A DNA stretch of 64,000 bases from Bacteroidota bacterium (GTDB taxonomy: Bacteria > Bacteroidota > Bacteroidia > Cytophagales > Cyclobacteriaceae), in NCBI GenBank assembly GCA_018266055.1, contig JAFDYT010000001.1:62001-126000 (forward strand), in the 5' to 3' direction. Every line of letters starts with the position of its first letter. The stretch's first letter is position 1. The notes under the pieces were generated by a model. That model did not search any database. It was given only the letters and a program-made list of their open reading frames with translations, and had not been told where the DNA came from. Shown here piece by piece: positions 62,313-64,000 of the stretch. The translations under genes were made by a program, and so were the position numbers.

Positions 62313-63101
62313 CGACTCAATAAGCTGGCTAAAATTCTTTTGAAGGAGCGCACGCATTTTGTTCGCGCGCGTTTCGGAATATCTTGTTTCACTGTCATCC
62401 ATATAATTCACTTTCGTCATTTCAAGCTGAAGGGCGTGAACGTTATCGGCGGGCTTTCCAAAATGCCGTGTAATGAAGCCACCTTTGAAAGGATGGTTGT
62501 GACTGAGGGAATAATTATTTTGTCCTAGCACGCTCAACGTGGTCTCAATAAGGTGAGGTGCAGCGGATGTTTCATCGGCGTCACCTAAAATTAAATCCGG
62601 AAATTTTTCTTTTTGAATTGATGGTACGACTTGCCGGATTGAGTGACAATCCCACAATAGTACTTTGCCGAATTTATTTTTTAATCGTGTCAAACGGTCA
62701 CTTAGCTGCTGATGATATGGCCAATAATACTTTTCGAGTCGACGGTCAACCTCTTCCGGGTCTACTTCGTTGCGCTCATCGTGGTAGAGCGGTTCTCCTA
62801 AAAATGTAGTGGTAGGACAAAGGCCGGTGATGATGCGGCCATCGGTGTAGAGAGGTTTGCTTTTTGGATCGCGATTAAGGTCGATTACCCATCTGCTATA
62901 TTTTGCAGCGATTAGCGTCATTCCCATGGCAGGTGCGAAATCATAAAGCTGGTGAACAAACCAATCGGTGTCGTCGGGCGCTTTAATAAGCGAGGGTTTG
63001 TATTGCTCTTTCAGTTCGTCGGGAAATGCTGTGCCACAGTGAGGCACACTGATGAGGATAGGAACTTCCGGAGCAGTAGCCGGCTGAATGGTAAAATTCA
63101 T
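62304..63101 (-). CDS. N-formylglutamate amidohydrolase family protein
   Basis: A 265-residue zinc hydrolase-like protein of the HutG/N-formylglutamate amidohydrolase fold. It shows ILISVPHCGTAFPDELKEQY with its His, the DTDWFVHQLYD loop, LLWDCHSIRQ with His, and HNHPFKGGFITRHFGKP. No other histidine-degradation gene is nearby; instead it is last in an operon-like run after a GH3 glycosidase and a membrane coiled-coil gene. A different, cell-wall-related amide substrate is therefore possible (inference). Its ATG overlaps the upstream stop by 4 nt. Confidence 0.85.
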   Translation of the reverse strand: MNFTIQPATAPEVPILISVPHCGTAFPDELKEQYKPSLIKAPDDTDWFVHQLYDFAPAMGMTLIAAKYSRWVIDLNRDPKSKPLYTDGRIITGLCPTTTFLGEPLYHDERNEVDPEEVDRRLEKYYWPYHQQLSDRLTRLKNKFGKVLLWDCHSIRQVVPSIQKEKFPDLILGDADETSAAPHLIETTLSVLGQNNYSLSHNHPFKGGFITRHFGKPADNVHALQLEMTKVNYMDDSETRYSETRANKMRALLQKNFSQLIESLV

Positions 63102-63406
63102 TTTTTGATTTTCTTATTTGATTCCTTGCTAAGCACCAGGGATATTGAATCCAGCGATTTTTTTAACTGCATCTTCTCCTGAGCGCACTTGTCGAGCTCC
63201 AGTCTGATTTCGCTGAGCTTACGGTTCGCTTGGTTTGTTTCATTTATATTTTCCTGAGTGATACCATGTTGAACGTAGGCATAAACAATGGATATCAGGC
63301 ATATGCCAGAAATTACGCCGAATGTTATAGCTATTCGTCGAGCGCGCCGGATATTTGCCCGCGCAATTTTTTCCTGGTCGCCGGGTTCCTCAGTAGTGTA
63401 GCTCAT
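63098..63406 (-). CDS. small single-pass membrane coiled-coil protein
   Basis: A 102-residue protein. A basic and acidic start (EEPGDQEKIARANIRRARRI) leads to one transmembrane helix (AITFGVISGICLISIVYAYV), then a coiled coil (NETNQANRKLSEIRLELDKC, KSLDSISLVLSKESNKKI). FtsB/FtsL-like in shape, but with no family match I can name. It is joined by 1-4 nt junctions to the GH3 gene upstream and the amidohydrolase gene downstream. Confidence 0.75.
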   Translation of the reverse strand: MSYTTEEPGDQEKIARANIRRARRIAITFGVISGICLISIVYAYVQHGITQENINETNQANRKLSEIRLELDKCAQEKMQLKKSLDSISLVLSKESNKKIKK

Positions 63407-63407
63407 G

Positions 63408-64000
63408 TTAGTTCTTTTTACGAGACTTCTTTTTGGTTTTCTTTTTCGAAGAACTCATCTGTTGAATTTCCTCTGTCATCTTTTTTATAGAGAGTTGCTT
63501 TTCGTCGTTCGCAGCCTGCAATTTTTGATTTTCTAGTTTCAGAATTTCCACCTCGCGGTTTGAGCCGATTATTTTTTTCAGCTTCATAATCCGTTTATAC
63601 GATTCGTCGATCCGAGCCCGCGATATTTCGCCGGTAGCTACATAGCCCTTAATCACGCTCAGCACTTTATCAACTGTGCGGTTCTCAACGCCTGAAATGT
63701 TGTTAGAGAAGCACATGATGTCTACGCCAGCATTCACTGCCAATTTGATGGCCTCTTCCAATCCATAATTGTTTGCAATAGCCTTCATCTGCATGTCGTC
63801 AGTAAAGACAACTCCATTGAAACCGAGTCGTTTTCTTAACAGCGAATCCAGAATTGTTTTCGACAATGTTCCGGGAAGGGCTTTGTGGTCAAGATTTTTA
63901 TTTACGATATGACTCGTCATCACGCCGTCTACATAACCCGAGTCGATGAGCAGCTGATATGGTTTCAGTTCGCGCGAAGACCACGTATTGGTGACATCGG
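63408..64000 (-). CDS. GH3-family glycosidase, C-terminal part (runs off the window)
   Basis: The 3' part of a gene whose reading frame stays open to base 64000. The visible 196 residues hold the end of a GH3 N-terminal barrel: TNTWSSRELKPYQLLIDSG, DGVMTSHIVNKNLDHKALPG, GFNGVVFTDDMQMKAIANNY with the catalytic Asp in TDDM, and NAGVDIMCFSN. This is the beta-N-acetylhexosaminidase (NagZ-like) pattern. The C terminus carries an added coiled coil and a Lys-rich tail (SSSKKKTKKKSRKKN). NagZ removes GlcNAc from muropeptides; with the MurQ pair elsewhere in the window this fits wall recycling. Confidence 0.85.
   Translation of the reverse strand, partial: DVTNTWSSRELKPYQLLIDSGYVDGVMTSHIVNKNLDHKALPGTLSKTILDSLLRKRLGFNGVVFTDDMQMKAIANNYGLEEAIKLAVNAGVDIMCFSNNISGVENRTVDKVLSVIKGYVATGEISRARIDESYKRIMKLKKIIGSNREVEILKLENQKLQAANDEKQLSIKKMTEEIQQMSSSKKKTKKKSRKKN

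Overview
The window looks like chromosomal DNA of a member of the Bacteroidota, most likely a Cytophagales-type bacterium. Support comes from two TonB-dependent receptors, a DUF4249 lipoprotein, a LytS/LytTR-type two-component pair, a BT_3928-family protein, a long-form IspH, the FloA/NfeD pair, a YpdA-like flavoprotein and promoters of the Bacteroidota type (TTG, about 20 bp, TAnnTTTG). The genus cannot be fixed from the sequence. Most of the region is ordinary core genome, densely packed with many 1-4 nt overlaps. I see no prophage, no recognisable transposase, no CRISPR array and no rRNA operon. No stretch longer than about 300 bases lacks a gene.

Layout. 1-8.4 kb: alpha/beta hydrolase, TonB receptor, IspH, HtrA protease, a MORN-type lipoprotein, a DUF6265 protein and an RlmI-like methyltransferase. 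8.4-20.8 kb: DEAD helicase, dihydroorotase, tRNA-His, FloA-NfeD, a small Cys-rich secreted protein with an aldo/keto reductase, a Rieske protein, an M20 amidohydrolase, YraN, a sugar-phosphate isomerase with LipB, and a P1 peptidase. 20.8-31.6 kb: YpdA-like reductase, a BadF-type amino-sugar kinase with MurQ (peptidoglycan recycling), a SprT-like protein, a small Ala/Lys lipoprotein, the GTPases Der and Era, and a TPR histidine kinase with a LytTR regulator.

31.7-40.7 kb is the surface-protein section. An IPT/TIG plus LamG lipoprotein is preceded by LytTR-like direct repeats. A tight four-gene cluster follows: unknown secreted protein, STN-type TonB receptor, DUF4249 lipoprotein and a large macroglobulin-like protein. 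40.7-41.2 kb holds the most unusual structure of the window: initiator tRNA-Met with its terminator, a lone GIY-YIG nuclease gene, then a displaced second copy of the tRNA 3' part plus terminator. The displaced copy carries a 16-nt near-perfect palindrome in place of part of the anticodon arm and variable loop. This looks like a minimal tRNA-nested mobile unit.

41.3-64 kb returns to housekeeping: threonine aldolase, RarA, a VWA-like membrane protein, an S9 peptidase, PurM, a TrmH-type methyltransferase, FolP, DUF1599, BT_3928, AroK, a FadL-like porin, a Gly/Tyr/Met-rich secreted protein, ProS, TpiA, a DUF6702 protein, and an operon-like run of a GH3 glycosidase (cut by the window edge), a membrane coiled-coil protein and an N-formylglutamate amidohydrolase-like enzyme.
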